Counted from the first letter of the stretch, positions 1 through 12,566 are shown. The stretch is 64,000 bases of DNA from Tetrapyrgos nigripes (GCA_013368315.1 JAACJM010000110.1:124001-188000), one strand, 5' to 3'. The notes: generated by a model not told the origin, from the sequence alone. Made by a program: numbers and translations.

Positions 1-77
1 AACCGGCCTGTTGTGCGCCGCGGCGTTGTGCGAATAGGATTGGTACCACAAGACCCACTACCTAAACGGTAGCGGGA

Positions 78-237
78 AAAAGTTTAGCATGGAAAAACTT
101 GAGCGCATAATTTGAGCTTTTGCGACCCCTTTTTTGGCAGCTAATACAATCAATTTTATCTCACCCAAAATCATGTGAACTATCCGTCATTTAAGTGCAC
201 AAAAATGGCTGGCAAATATGCTCTGCGCCCCGCTGTG
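78..237. repeat. Truncated right half of the foldback element
   Basis: This stretch matches the right-hand 170 bp of the complete element at 296-1011 in the same orientation and ends in the same terminus, CGCCCCGCTGTG. The left half is missing. It also forms an inverted pair with the left end of the next copy, so about 78-455 reads as one large palindrome centred near 265. Bases 1-77 hold nothing recognisable. Confidence 0.8.
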
Positions 238-295
238 GTTCTTTAGCGTGTATAGCCCCTAACAAGATCGTGAGTCACGAGCAATGACGCTGATA

Positions 296-1011
296 CACAG
301 CGGGGCGCGGAGCATATTTGCCAGCCATTTTTGTGCACTCTTAAATGACGGATAGTTCACACGATTTTGGGTGAGATAAAATTGATTGTATTAGCTGCCA
401 AAAAAGGGATCGCAAAAGCTCAAATTATGCGCTCAAGTTTTTCCATGCTAAATTTTTTATTCATTCATGACCAAAAAGGGGAAGCAAATAGTATTCGAAT
501 TTTGATTTGTGAGAAAATGCGAAAAAGGTATGATCACTATTTGTGTGCCGGATTCCGGCGAGTAAAAGGAAAAGCACTGCGGATGGGAAAATCTAAACTT
601 AAATGACGGATTTTTGCTCGGCACCGGACCTACTCCATATGGCACCGATTTGAGGCCGATATTCCATATGGAGTATGCCCGGCTGTTGAGAAAAATCGGT
701 AATTTAAGTTTGTGTTTTTCAATGCCCCAGTGAATTCATTTTACTCGCCGGAATCCAGCACACAAATACTGATAATAACTTTTGTGCATTTTCTTACAAA
801 TCAAAACTCAAATACTATTTACTTCCTCTTTTTGGTCATGAATGAATAAAAAGTTTAGCACGGAAAAGCTTAAGCGCATAATTTGAGCTTTTGCGACCCG
901 GTTTTTTAGCAGTAAATACGATGGATTTTATCTCACCCAAAATCATGTGAACTATCCGTCATTTAAGAATGCACAAAAATGGCTGGCAAATATGCTCCGC
1001 GCCCCGCTGTG
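296..1011. mobile_element. Foldback / long-TIR non-autonomous element (716 bp)
   Basis: The element begins CACAGCGGGGCGCGGAGC and ends with the inverse of that sequence. The inversion continues inward almost to the centre: 455-650 and 660-855 are also inverted around a near-palindromic core, TACTCCATATGG...CCATATGGAGTA, near 655. The whole element could therefore fold into one hairpin. It has no coding capacity, and the short open frames inside it are mirror artefacts. Flanks read GATA before and ATAT after, so the target-site duplication is unclear. The superfamily is not identified. A truncated sister copy lies directly to the left. Confidence 0.8.
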
Positions 1012-2011
1012 ATATTTGTTGCCGCCATGGCGTCAAGCCGTTGTGTTCCGGGTTTCCAGAAATGGTACTGAGCCAGGCCCGGGTCTGGCTCGCCAAGCGA
1101 GTCAGCTCGACCCGCAACAACACTAGTCCTCCCTCCCAATCTGGTTAGTAATGATCAATACATGTGACTTTATCTATATCTTATCAGGTAACATGTGACT
1201 TCAGATTTACCATATATGGAAGAAGAGGGGGGAGGGGGGGTCAGAGGGTCTCGCTAAATTTTTTTTGGAGGGGATGTATGGAATTTCTATTCCGCCACCC
1301 CCTTGGGCACATGTCCGGATTTGGACATATGACACGTCCAGACATATGCCATGAGCGATCAGTCACAGAAGTGATGCGTTAGCAGGTGCGGCGTAACAAC
1401 CTTGTTCTGGATTTGTTCATTCATTCATTCCGTCGTCATCAAACAATCATCAAGAGATCCTTGTGCACACTCAGGCACGCCAAACTTTGATTCGAAGAAG
1501 CATATGGGCGAAGATCGCTGTTACTTACTGTCTATCCAGGAGAGACTACGCCGCACCGAACTAACTGCAAGGAACTACGTGAACCCAATTACTGGATGCT
1601 GGAGGGCTCATGAACAGGGGAAGTGATGCAAAGGAACATCCAGACTCCCGCTCTCCTCTCCCGAGAGTTTCGAGACAAGCGTTTCTGTTTATCGAAACGC
1701 AATCGCAACTGCAATGGCAACTACCAAAATCCGGCGAGTCAATTGCATTTTCCGAGTAACGCTGGTACTTATCGAAGTACTGGTTGGATCCGGGTCTTCC
1801 CGTAAATCAATCAAGTTTTTTCCGAACAGACAAATAGGAGCTGCGCCCCATTGCTGTTGGTGATTACATGGAGAGAACTTCTGACGTCTCTAGATTCAAA
1901 TGTTCATAAGACCAGCTTTGAGCCACTATTCTCTCCCCACCTTCCCTTCACCCCCCCTCGGCCATCAGCTGTGGTTCATCTTGAACAAGTCTGCCTCAGT
2001 CAGTCTTTGCC
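1012..2011. other. Intergenic and upstream region of the OPT gene
   Basis: No supportable gene was seen; the short open frames lack family resemblance or splice support. About 1900-2000 is pyrimidine-rich, as is common in fungal promoters just upstream of a start codon, and leads into the ATG at 2012. Around 1075-1110 there is a small GC-rich inverted motif built from GAGCCAGG and CTGGCTCG. Confidence 0.5.
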
Positions 2012-4646
2012 ATGAAAGACACCAAAGTCTACTCTACTTCGACGGCCAGCGTCCCATTAATCCACATGCAGTACTTACGCCCTCGTCATGTCTCTGATGT
2101 CCCTGAAGACATCGACACCGATTTTGTTATGGAACATCTTAACGATCCCAACATTGACCTCAAACGACCTCTTCATGCTTCCGTTGAGTCCTTGGAGCTC
2201 GCAGACAACGACGACAATGACTCGGACTCAGATCGTTTCTCCACCTCGTGGGCAGAATCTCGCAATTCCACCGCTATTGACTTCTTTGATAAGTACGTTT
2301 ACTCTTCACTTTTCATCTATGTTCGATGTATTGATATTTCCTCAGCGAATCACTTTACCCCGAAGTTCGTGCGGCAGTGTCAAGTGTAGACGACCCCACC
2401 ATCCCTGTGAACACTTTCAGAATGTGGTTCCTTGGTATATTATTCACTTGTGTTGTCACTGGTCTGAACCAGTTATTCGGTGCTCGCTGTAGGTGTATTT
2501 CAGTCTACTTTCTAGTATCTACTCTCATATTTAAGATTTCAGATCCTTCCGTCTACATCACTGGTATAGTTGTCCAGTTGATCTCGCTGCCTTTCGGAAA
2601 GCTCTTGGAGAGGATCTTACCTACCTACGAGTTCAACACCTTCGGCTTCCGATGGACTCTTAACCCAGGACCCTTCACCATTAAGGAGCACGTCTGCATC
2701 ACTATCATGGCGAACCTTACTGTCGGTGGTGCCTACGCAACCGACATCATCGCTACCCAGGTCTTTTTTTACAACCAACAGCTCACATATGCCTACAAAA
2801 TCCTCCTGGTCTTGGGTTCCCAAGTCCTGGGATTCTCTCTCGGTGGCATGCTTCGTCAGTTCGTTGTATGGCCCTCGTTCATGATCTGGCCCGGTGCACT
2901 GGTCAACTCTGCCCTTTTCAACACCTTGCACAAAACTTATGGGAAACGTGATCGCGGACACATGCCGCGAGAACGCTTTTTCCTCCTCGTCGTCTTTGGT
3001 AGCTTTGCATGGTATTGGCTTCCTGGGTACTTGTTCACTGCTCTCAGCGTCTTTAACTGGGTGTGCTGGATTGCACCCAACAATGTTATTGTCAACACGC
3101 TGTTCGGCACGAACACTGGTCTTGGTATGGGGATCCTTACTTTCGACTGGTCGATGATTGCGTACATTGGTAGTCCTTTGGTCACACCGGTATGTGTCTG
3201 TTTGATCTAGCGGTCACATCGTGCTGACTTTTCTTCAGTGGTGGTCCGAATTGAACACTATCATTGCCCTTGTGCTCATGTTTTGGGTTGTGGCACCCGC
3301 CATTTATTGTACGTAATCAGTTTCCCCGTTAATTTCCTCATTTTTTCATTCGCTTTGATTTAGTCTCGAACACTTTCAACACCGCTTTCCTGCCCATTTC
3401 ATCTTTCCTGTCTTTCGACAATACTGGCGCACCGTATGACCCCACTCAAGTTGTTACTGATGGCTTATTCGACTCTGTCAAATACCACAACTACTCTCCC
3501 GTCTTCATCCCTGCAACTTTGGCCATTGCCTACGCTTGTGCCTTCGCCGCCTTCACTGCCGTCTTCGTCCACACTTTCCTGTGGTTCGGTCGTGATATTG
3601 CTCGCTGCTTCCGCTCGAGCTTGAAGGATGAACGTGATGTTCACTCACGTCTGATGCAGGCTTACCCTGAGGTGCCATTGTACTGGTACAGTTTGGTCGG
3701 TGTGATCGCCATGGTCTTCTTGCTGGTTTCGATCCACCTCTTCCCTACTCAGCTCCCGGTCTGGGGAGCTTTGTTCGGGTTCCTGCTCGCAGCCATCCTA
3801 TCCGTTCCCATGTCCATGCTCCAAGCCATCACCAACCAACAGGTTGGCAACATGCAGGTCATTCACGAACTCATTGCTGGCTACGCATTCCCTGAGCGCC
3901 CCATCGCCAACATGATCTTCAAAGCGATTGCTTACATCGGAACCAACCAAGCAGTTATGTTCGCCGGTGATCTTAAGCTTGGTCACTACATGAAGATCCC
4001 TCCTCGTGTCATGTTCTCCTGCCAAGTCGTCGCTTCCGTCGTCAGCTGTTTCGTGGTTGTCACCATTCAGGATATCATGTTTTCCAACATTGAAGACATT
4101 TGCACGCCCAACCAGAAAGACGGTTTCATTTGTCCCGGAACCAACTCTTTCGCCGCTGCCTCTCTCATCTGGGGTGGTGTCGGTCCCAGAAGGATGTTCA
4201 GCCCTGGCATGCCCTACAACTCTCTTCTGTACTTCTACCTCGTCGGTGCCATCCTCCCTATTCCCTTCTACTTCCTCGCCCGCCGCTACCCCTTGTCCTT
4301 CTGGAGATACATCAACATCCCAGTTTTCTTCGCTGGTGTCGGTGCCATCCCTCCTGCAAGCGGTATCAACTACGCCTCATGGGCTCTCATCGGTTTCATC
4401 TTTAACTACCTCATGCGTCGCCACCACTTCCGATGGTGGATGCGTTACAATTATATCCTCTCCGCTGGCCTGGACGCCGGTGTCGCCATTGGTATCGTGG
4501 TCATTTTCTTCACTGTCCAGTTACCCAAGGGCGGTTTCGAGCTCAATTGGTGGGGCAACACTGTGTGGCAGAATACTGCTGATGTCATGGGTATACCATT
4601 AAAGATCAGTGAGACAGGCACTTTTGGTCCTACGACATGGGCTTAG
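2012..4646 (+). CDS. OPT-family oligopeptide transporter
   Basis: Proton-coupled importer of small oligopeptides in the plasma membrane (OPT family, Isp4/Opt1-like, by family knowledge). Five exons splice cleanly at GT-AG sites: 2012-2292, 2346-2488, 2543-3189, 3239-3308 and 3364-4646. They give 807 residues, typical of the family. An acidic N-terminal tail of about 90 residues precedes the conserved run YPEVRAAVSSVDDP and the first membrane segment. The OPT signature NPGPFTIKEH starts near residue 182. Later family motifs include KLGHYMKIPPR and FSPGMPYN, and the C-terminus ends in FGPTTW. Many hydrophobic segments span the chain. No stop or frameshift was found, so this is probably a working host gene. 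An upstream ATG cannot be excluded, but none is supported. The substrate cannot be read from sequence. Confidence 0.95.
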
Positions 4647-5243
4647 AGACCAGTTTTATCTGATTCGGGCTCTTTCCTCTTTCCTACCTCTGCATGGGCT
4701 TTGGTGGTTTGTAGAATTATTACTTTTTTATGCAAGCAGCAAGGGTGGTCAAAAATTTTAATATATTACACGACGTCGAAAGGACCTCTGGGCCCGATTG
4801 ACCGACCACTCCTTCTAAATAAGGAAGATGCCTGTATTTACAGTTCAGCTTACTGCGAGAAAAACCCGCTGAAGACCCTGATGTAAAGGCTGATTACGCC
4901 CAGGACGAATTAATGATACCACAGGCAACCTCTCTTGTCGTGAGTAGACGTTATAATTACTCTAATACTTGTACATCATACGCCCGCCGTGTATCAGCGA
5001 ATTAGCAGCACACAACATTTGAGAAATCATTATAGTCCACCACTACAAGACTGAGACTCGACTTGAGTCCAAGACCATTGGTCATGACAGGGGGGCACAA
5101 GCTGCGTGAAGATACTGGGGCTCTGCCTGACCCATAGGGCAAACAGCTGCCAAGTGCACAAGACTCCCCAGAGCATGCAATTCAGCAGAGCTGTTCGTAA
5201 AAAAGACTCCATCTCGAACTAGCTTGAGTGCAGTCGTAATAAT
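4647..5243. other. OPT 3' flank, no gene seen
   Basis: AT-rich sequence following the transporter stop. Two short open frames (4701-4886 and 5030-5212 on the minus strand) have no family resemblance and no splice support, so they are not called. Confidence 0.5.
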
Positions 5244-5611
5244 TGTTAAGCAGGCATGGTACGGTCCTGTACACTACTAAATGCAGTGGCAACTACGCAA
5301 CTTACCTGTGGATAGAGAATAGCTTGTAAGGCTTGTAAGAGGCTTATTGAGCGATGAGAGTTAAGTATAAAACTTGTTATTTGGAGGACTATCTACGAGT
5401 GCTTATATACCTTTGAGGAGGTACAAATACATGTAAACTAATACTAGAGTAACAATAAGATTCTATTGTACTTGATAGTACAATGCTGGTTTCGTACACT
5501 ATTGTCGTACTACATTTATTGTCTATATAATCTTATTGTTCTATTTATAACTACTACTATTGTTCTACATAGATGACGTTGATGGCTGCAACTGAATGTG
5601 CCAATTCAACA
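5244..5611 (-). mobile_element. Solo LTR of the copia-A family
   Basis: This 368-bp copy runs TGTTAAGCAGG...CCAATTCAACA. It closely matches the LTRs of the two full copia-A elements at 29878-36916 and 45896-52992. It is flanked on both sides by the 5-bp duplication ATAAT (5239-5243 and 5612-5616), with no internal element sequence alongside. That is the signature of an insertion that later lost its interior by LTR-LTR recombination. Orientation is minus, judged from the coding direction of the full elements. Confidence 0.95.
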
Positions 5612-5826
5612 ATAATGAATATGGATTAGAGGTTTGTTGGATGGGTAAGAAGGATTGGTTGCGCGATAAGTCTGGTCCTCAGATGTAGTGTCCCGTTGGC
5701 AGAGACAAATGGTCTCCTTGACTACGAACCAGAGATAATCTACATCAAGGGTGTCTAGGGGAGGCATCCTGCCCTCTAGAAGCCATGAAAGCAGTCAGCC
5801 TACGTGGCATATTACATTGAACAATC

Positions 5827-6673
5827 TCACTGACCAATTCGTTCTTGATATGCTGTCTGGCATGCCAGTCGATGGCTCTTCCAGCTGGATTTCTGGCATT
5901 GCTTGCTGCAGAAGTAGTTGTATTGACACCAAATTGAGCTTTGAGCTGCAGGTAGTGTGACACTCGAACACTGAAAAATGAAAATGAACGACACATCAGT
6001 GAAGGATACATACACAGTGATGGATTGCCTGGCCTACCATTATAGTTCCCACTTGCTTCCAAAGATCTCTGTACGCAATTTGATCTTCCACCACGCTTTT
6101 GAATGCATCCCATTTTGCCTTAAAAGGCTCCGGATTTCCTTCATTGTACCCCTTCTGCTTGATGGTCACCAAAGATTTCCTCAAAACCCTCAAGACAGCC
6201 AAACTGGTAGATTGGGCACCAATCGCCTCGAGGATATCTTCATAGACTGTCTGAATGACACCAAGTGCACCGACTCGTACATTATTGTGTCCTGGTACAG
6301 AGAAGAAAGACATCGAGTGAACCAGGGATGGAAGCAGTTGGTTTTCAAGTGCAGCAACCACAGCTACATGTCCTCTACTTTGAAGCGCTACCCGGAGAAA
6401 TGTCAGGCATTCCAAAAGGCAGGACACTGTCTCCTTTGAAAGGTCCAAATCTGCAGCAGTCACAGCCTTTTGAAAAACAAGTATGAGTGGTTCTAAAGCT
6501 TCCCGAAGGAGAACATCATGTTGGATTTGAGGAGCATACCTGAACACCAGGGTAAGGATCCCAGTGACAGAATTTAGTTTCGTGACATTGGCTGGGGATT
6601 GGGAGACAAAAATAATGTATTTGATTGCCGTTGAGTAGAACTTGGGGTCTGCTTCGCCAAAGGCATCTTTCAT
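5827..6673 (-). CDS. Helical-repeat protein with degenerate C-terminal MYND finger, possibly a gene fragment
   Basis: Two exons, 6673-6014 and 5970-5827, joined over a 43-bp GT-AG intron, give 267 residues. The first 200 residues look all-helical (ARM/HEAT-like), as in the many fungal MYND-finger proteins of unknown role. The C-terminus carries the second half of a MYND zinc finger: YFCSKQCQ followed by WKSHRLAC. The first half is damaged. The third zinc-binding Cys position reads Ser (SIWC), and the expected leading C-x2-C appears only as adjacent Cys-Cys at the splice junction. A possible 3' splice site (TGATGCAG) sits just upstream of the chosen Met, so the true 5' end may be missing or lie further away. 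Function is unknown. A degrading paralogue is as likely as a live gene. Confidence 0.55.
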
Positions 6674-6935
6674 GATGGAGCTATAGGTGTGCCAATGGAT
6701 GCTTCTGCATCAGGAAAAACCTCGATTGCAATTTTAGCCTAGATTTATCATAATCGTACCAAGTCACGTAAATGTAGATAAATCACTGGTTGCGACGGCT
6801 TCGAGTTGGCTTTGATTATGCAAAATTGTACATAACGCTGTAGGATTTCTGGATACTACTAGTAGTAAGCTCAGTGGTAATAAAAAAACAAGTACTTATA
6901 GCATAGTCTGCTCCACTATAGTACATCAGTCCATA
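6674..6935. other. Spacer, no gene seen
   Basis: AT-rich spacer between the MYND-type gene and the coiled-coil remnant. The first bases may hold an intron or upstream exon of the MYND-type gene; nothing else was recognised. Confidence 0.4.
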
Positions 6936-7860
6936 GACGAGAATCGGTTGCTTTCACCAAGTCCCCAGCAAGATCCCGAACGTGCTCTTGAAGGTCATGC
7001 AGCTGCACCTTGAGATCGTAATTCTCCCTCTCCAGAAGCCTACGAGACCTTTCCCCGGCTGCTAGCTTCTCCTCGGTCGATTTTCAGGCTGTAGATGCTG
7101 TTTTGAGATGCTGCTGTAGTACGTATACTCGTATTTGCGCTTCGACTACTGACTGATTGATTGCGTCAGAGGTAGATCCTGAATAAAAACATCAAGAAAA
7201 AAAAGACTAGAAAACTGTCATTAGTGAACAACTCGGGCACGCACTATGACCGGAGTCATGCAAGAGGTTCCTAATGTCGTCCAAAATCTTTTCGGGCGAA
7301 TTCCACAAGGTCTTGTCCATTTCTATATGCTCCTGTAGGTTTTCATACTCCTTCAGCATCGGTTTGAGGGTGTTTGATACGACATGGTCAGAATGCACTC
7401 TGAAGTTATAGTATCAGCAGTGCCATTTGACATAGAGTGGGCATTCACACACCTGTTCACAGCCTTCGATTGTATCCAAGTCATCATTGTTCTCTCCGGC
7501 GTCTCTGGCTCAGTACTAGAGCCTCGGTCATGGTCGCTTGAGTCTTCCGCATTGCAAGCTCTAGAAGAGAAAAACATGAATATGATTCAAGACAATAAGA
7601 GGGCAAGTAGGACGCACTCAGCAGCTTTGCTTTTTTTTTCCAGCCTCACTGGACTTGGTGTCTGCGAGGAAGGAACTTGGCTGACAGATCTGGACACGCG
7701 TCAGAGACCCGCTGGTTTGGAGTTGCTGCCAAGACGTCACCTGGAAAGTGATTTCAGACGTTTAGATGGGCTGTCAGGTGTAATAGATGATCGCTTGAGA
7801 GGCCGAGGGGGAGACATTGTAACATTGAAGTTGTCGAGGAGTGATGGAAGGTGATAGAAA
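6936..7860 (-). pseudogene. Decayed multi-exon gene with C-terminal coiled coil, unknown function
   Basis: On the minus strand a plausible start at about 7825 (MSPPRPLKRSS) opens a basic, proline-rich N-terminus. Scattered exon-like pieces follow: an acidic Ser/Glu/Asp segment near 7560-7450, then a helical piece near 7380-7260 (MLKEYENLQEHIEMDK). The last piece, 7080-6936, encodes a heptad-rich coiled coil (LERENYDLKVQLHDLQEHV) ending in a normal stop. The frame upstream of the coiled coil contains TGA, and the exons cannot all be joined in frame, so a decayed copy is likely. It lies downstream of, and in the same direction as, the Plavaka-type pseudogene and could be a passenger of that element. 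The family is not recognised. Confidence 0.35.
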
Positions 7861-8997
7861 AGTAGTGAGAAATTCCTTCCTATTTTGGTCATACTCCTCC
7901 CCAGCCAACTCCTCAGCCAACTCCGAGAATCTTGTATCTGCAAGATAGCGTCCGGGTACCTCAAATACTATTTTCAGAGCATTAGTAGTTGTCTGACTAT
8001 AGTTTAAAATATCAGAAATGGTTGCAGCATCCCCAGTGCTGATACTGGTGTTACTTTTCAGGATACAGTCAAATTCTCGCAAAGGCCTTGTTATTGCCTT
8101 TTGACGAGACTTGTGAGTAAAATAAGTACACCAACCAATAAACAGATCTAAAGTAGAAGGTCATCTATGCCATGCTAGTGAATAACTGGTAAATATGTCG
8201 GTCGCTATCAGTATTCACAAAGAAATGAGAATACTTCTCTAAAACCATAGTACTGGTCCATTCACGAGCCGCAACTCGTCCGAATGCAGGTATCATATGA
8301 ACACTACGTATCACACGCCGAATATCCACAACACTCGCCAAACGCCCTCCATCTACATTGCAACGTGAAACCTTGTAATATCCATGGTTTTTGTCCTGGC
8401 GTGCAAAGGGTGTAAACCATTTGACATAGGCCAAATGGCTTGGATGCTCACTCTCTGGGACACCTTCAAAGACAGCTGATATGTCCTTGTCTTTGATGGA
8501 GAATATAACGCGCACCTGACCAACACACAGGTCTGTCAAATTGCAGTTAGTCATGGCTGAGACTATAAACCCTGAGAAACCCACCTTGGGAAACATTATC
8601 GTAACCTTCAGAGTCATTAACACGAATGAGAGCAGTATCAAAATGCCCTGGGACAATATGATTGCGTTTGTCACGACGAGAGGGTTGGGCATGTATGGAG
8701 TCTGCTGTGGTCAAGGTGTCCATGAAGAAGTCATGTCGTAGATACTTGATGCGGTGAAAGACTGAAACAGTGTCAATAGGAAGAAAATGATAGTCGACGA
8801 CCGGAAAGAGTGGGGTTTGCCAGCTCGACCAAAAAGCATGACAGAGCATCCGCAAAAAAGGTGGCTCCATAGTGAGTGATGAGGTCCATAATCCCCACAG
8901 AGCGTACAGAGGGGTGCTTGGTCATGTGAAGGATGTGTGTCGTGTTAAAGCCAGGGGAGACCCAATGCAACCACAACACAGGTTGCATTCCACTCAA

Positions 8998-10607
8998 CAA
9001 GGGGGAGGCTAGATTTTTTTTAAGAACATAGGGTCGAAATTTTTTTTAAGCCACCAACCGGTGGACCGACCGACCGACCCGCTTACATAATATACCTAAT
9101 ATGGCAGGTCAATCCAGACTCCGACACATCTTGACTTCAACCATCGTTTCGAAGTGTGCGGTGGGTGTCAAACAGCCTCTATTTGCCTTCTCAGCTCAAG
9201 GATCTTTCAGAAGGTGCTTAATGGTGAACCTGGAGTGACATGCGAGAAAGGAAACTATCAAACAGTGCGTTTTCCTTACTCTACTAGTACCGACTATTTA
9301 TTGATGAGTAATTAGTCTTTTCGTCCTTTTCAATGATTTCCTCGCTTCCCAACACGCTGCGACTCGCAGGTCTCACATATCCAGCTGCTCTCACGCCGGG
9401 TCAACCCAGCACAGGCCAAGTGGTACTGCATATTTATCCTGAGTCAGACATGTATCTGTACTTATTGCGGCCACTCACATATCCTGTTTCGCATCCGTTC
9501 GCCTTACCTACACCACCACAGCGTATCACAAACGGGTCGTTGATATCTGCAATGACCTTGTCACAGCAGCTGCTGAAGCGTTGCCGTTCCTTCATTTTCT
9601 CTGTCATGGTGCGCTTACGTTTACCTCTAGCTTGCGGATCTTCTGGCTGAACCGCCGACTGGTCGGTGTTGAGTGTGACTGTAGTGTCAGTGGCTTTGGA
9701 ATGGTTTAGTTCTATGTAAGAGAATTCAAGGAGGTGCTAACTCGTGGCTTTCTCCCGCATCCTCAAGGTTTGTAGGCAGGTCAAGGATCCGCAAGCGCAA
9801 GCTTTCGAGGAGTGGCAGTGATGTAACCTCAAGATCCGAGGCACGATGAGACCTTTGCATTTTGACATCTCTCTTGATTGGCTGTGGGCGTATAGGCTCA
9901 GGTGTGTTGACAAGTGAAGGAATGGGTTTTGCTTTCGGTACGTTGGCGAACATAGAGAATAGGGTTTTTTGCTTGGGACCTGACTTCTGCTTGTCCCGTC
10001 TAGCTCGTGCATCGTTGCAGCTATTCGTTCCACGATGCCTCTTCAATATGGCTTCAGCCGATGCCGCACCCGGATTGACGTAGGTTCCACAGTCTGGGCA
10101 TTTAACATGGCCCTTTTCATTTTTCTATCAAGGTATTAGTCTTTACATAGATCCTCGCTCTAAGCACAGTTAACTACTCACCTCTGTAGGCTCGCCGTTT
10201 GGCATGAGGGACGACTCGAGCAGAGATGAGAATTTCCAATTTGATTTATTGGAGCTGACTTGCTCGGAATAACTTAGTGATACTACGCAAGGTTCATTGG
10301 GTCTGGTACAAGAACGTCTTCCAGTTTTCCAACAACGGTAATTCAGTACATACATACATGTATTATAGTCTAGTTTCTTACTACCTTTGTTGCAAAGCCA
10401 AAGTTCAGGTCTGCAAAGGCGGATATGAGTTCCAAGAGTAATATCTTGCTCCCAGGCACAGCTGGGCAAGTTTCGGAGCTGGCTAAACCCTCAAACGAAG
10501 GCCAAAATCAGTCTAAAAAAAGATCATATGAAATTTTTTTTTAGGACCCGACTGACCGACCGACCGACCGACCCTATGTCGCTCGGCAAATTCCAGCCTC
10601 CCCCTTG
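8998..10607 (-). mobile_element. hAT-like non-autonomous element inside the Plavaka-type gene
   Basis: The element starts CAAGGGGGAGGCT and ends with the exact inverse of these 13 bases. It is bracketed by a perfect 8-bp duplication CCACTCAA (8990-8997 and 10608-10615). An 8-bp duplication is the mark of the hAT superfamily. Just inside both ends are CATAGGGTCG and runs of GACC repeats, resembling the subterminal repeats of hAT elements. Removing the element with one duplication copy restores the host transposase reading frame across the junction (EWRLSG continuing into MQPVLW). Inside is a BED-type zinc-finger gene fragment, also a hAT hallmark. At 1.6 kb it is too short for a full transposase, so it is probably an internally deleted derivative. 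Confidence 0.9.
9726..10469 (-). pseudogene. BED-type zinc-finger fragment within the hAT-like element
   Basis: An exon starting near 10133 reads CPDCGTYVNPGAAS, then ILKRHRGTNSC, giving C-x2-C ... H-x5-C spacing as in BED-like DNA-binding fingers. A basic stretch (ARARRDKQKSGPKQKTLFSM) follows. A likely GT-AG intron separates it from an upstream piece at 10469-10190. Another exon-like piece lies near 9650-9480 with a basic motif (RGKRKRTMTEKMKERQ). No catalytic transposase core or dimerisation domain was found, so this is the N-terminal remnant of a hAT transposase. The exon structure is only partly resolved. Confidence 0.55.
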
Positions 10608-12566
10608 CCACTCAACCTCCACTCAATGTGAGCCTCATGAGACATCACCTTCTCCTTCCGCTCTAACCATGCCGTCATTTGGGGATATTCATCCTTCTTA
10701 TTAGTTGCCCTATATGCATCTTTGGTGTAGTCAATGTGGAGGCATTCGGTGTACTCTGTGTTGAAGTTGTCAAATGTACCCATCATATGGACGGTTTTGA
10801 CATAATGGTTTAGGAAGTGGATTTTCAGAATGTGGAAGTCAGACCTGATGTTGAGGTCACGAAAGATAGACTTGTTCTCATGAAATTGCTGAAGAGCATT
10901 TTCCATGAGTGAGAGTATTTTGTCGGAGTGAACGGGGTACTGGGCGAGGAAAAGGAAGTCGACAAGGCCACGAAGACAGTGATGAAGACGAGCATTAGAC
11001 ATTCCACCTGGAAGGGGAGCATCTGCGATGATACCGAGTAAAAAACAGGCAATTTGGTCATGTTCTTGACTGGTAACATGTGATAGGGAGGAGATACCCT
11101 TGATGAAAATATGAACATTGTGATCAGGAGGGAGTCAACGGCAACAGGCATCTATCCCATGAGCACCATAGGCACTGATGACCCAGCCCTTCAGATGCTT
11201 GAGCACGCCCTGGTAGAGTTGGTGAAGTATGTCAGGAGTGATAGAGAGGAAGACATTTGAATAGGGAAGGTCGGCCCAAAAAGGCTCGAAGACAGGCCTA
11301 ATGGAAACCTCCTTGCATGCTCTAACGAAGACAGAGGCACCCTCATCCACCTTCTTCAAAACTTCTCGAACTGCCCCCAGACTGCGGAGTGGATGTGGTT
11401 CGGTGTTCTCTCCAACTTGTTGCCGAGGAATGGTACATCGAGGACAGAACCCAGTTATTCCACATGTTACGAGAATTTGTTCAGGGTAGTCACCAATGTA
11501 GACTGCGAAGATAGGATGACCCAATCGGTCAACCCCATCACCACTAGTCATAACAATTCCTGAGGCACCAGTGTCTACTAAGGGCTGCACAATATGCTTC
11601 ATGCAACACAGCGACTACAAGAAGCTGGAGACTGGATGTGTTCTAGGCAGGTAGATGGAAGATAGCTGAGAAGCACATAAGTGCGCTTTGAAGGCTTTCG
11701 GCAGATTTCTTTGAGTATGTTACCAAGGGAAAGGTACACAGGATACACAGCCTTGTTTCAGAAAACGGTGACTTGTGTTTTGTCAGAAGAAATGATGAGG
11801 GGAATGATAGTACGACCAGGACCCGCAGTTTGATCAAGTTTTTCCTAAAAATAGGATGCAACATTTCAGAACCAGACCAGAATAAATGCTAGTCATGACA
11901 GCCGCTTACCTGGGTAGACCACCACCACTGGCCGGTATGCATATCATGGTACAGCTGATCAGAACAGCTGTTATCCTTGAAATGGCGTTCAGGGGCAAAC
12001 TTCAAGTAGGGAGCGAATTCGGGGTTGTTGTACAGAGCCTTGACGCACTGCAAGATGTTGCAAAAAAAGACTTCAAAAACTTCGCCCATGACTATCACTT
12101 CCTGCCGCTCAAATTGGGGCCGGCTAGGAAGGTTGTTGTCAATAATCTTGTTGAGTTCGGCGGCGTTCTTGTATGACAGTCCCAGCTGTTCCGAGACCTA
12201 GGTATGATCAAAGCAAGTTACGCATAATTTGAAGAATAAAGAGAATAAAATGACCCACCCTGTTGATAGATAAAAGCTCAGAGAGCACTGTAGAGCTCGG
12301 ACCCCGCATCTTTGCCCATTTTGCGACCCTCCAATCAATCTCCGAAGTAAACGGTGCCCAAAAATTTGCTGCATGCCCCAAATCTGCACTATAAGCCTCA
12401 TGTGCACTGACTCAAGCGGTTTGGAATGAAAGGGGTGCACCTGCGCGAGGATCTGGGTACCGTTGAATATGAGGCTGTCAGAAGGTGGTCAATTGTGTAG
12501 CTGGAGGTGGCCAAGAGTTGGGTAGCTCTGAGGCATTGAGTAGTGCATCAGCAATTTAGCATGTTT

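Noticed and set aside
367..645. Open frames on both strands of the foldback element
   Set aside because: They lie in the inverted arms and mirror each other; no protein family resemblance.
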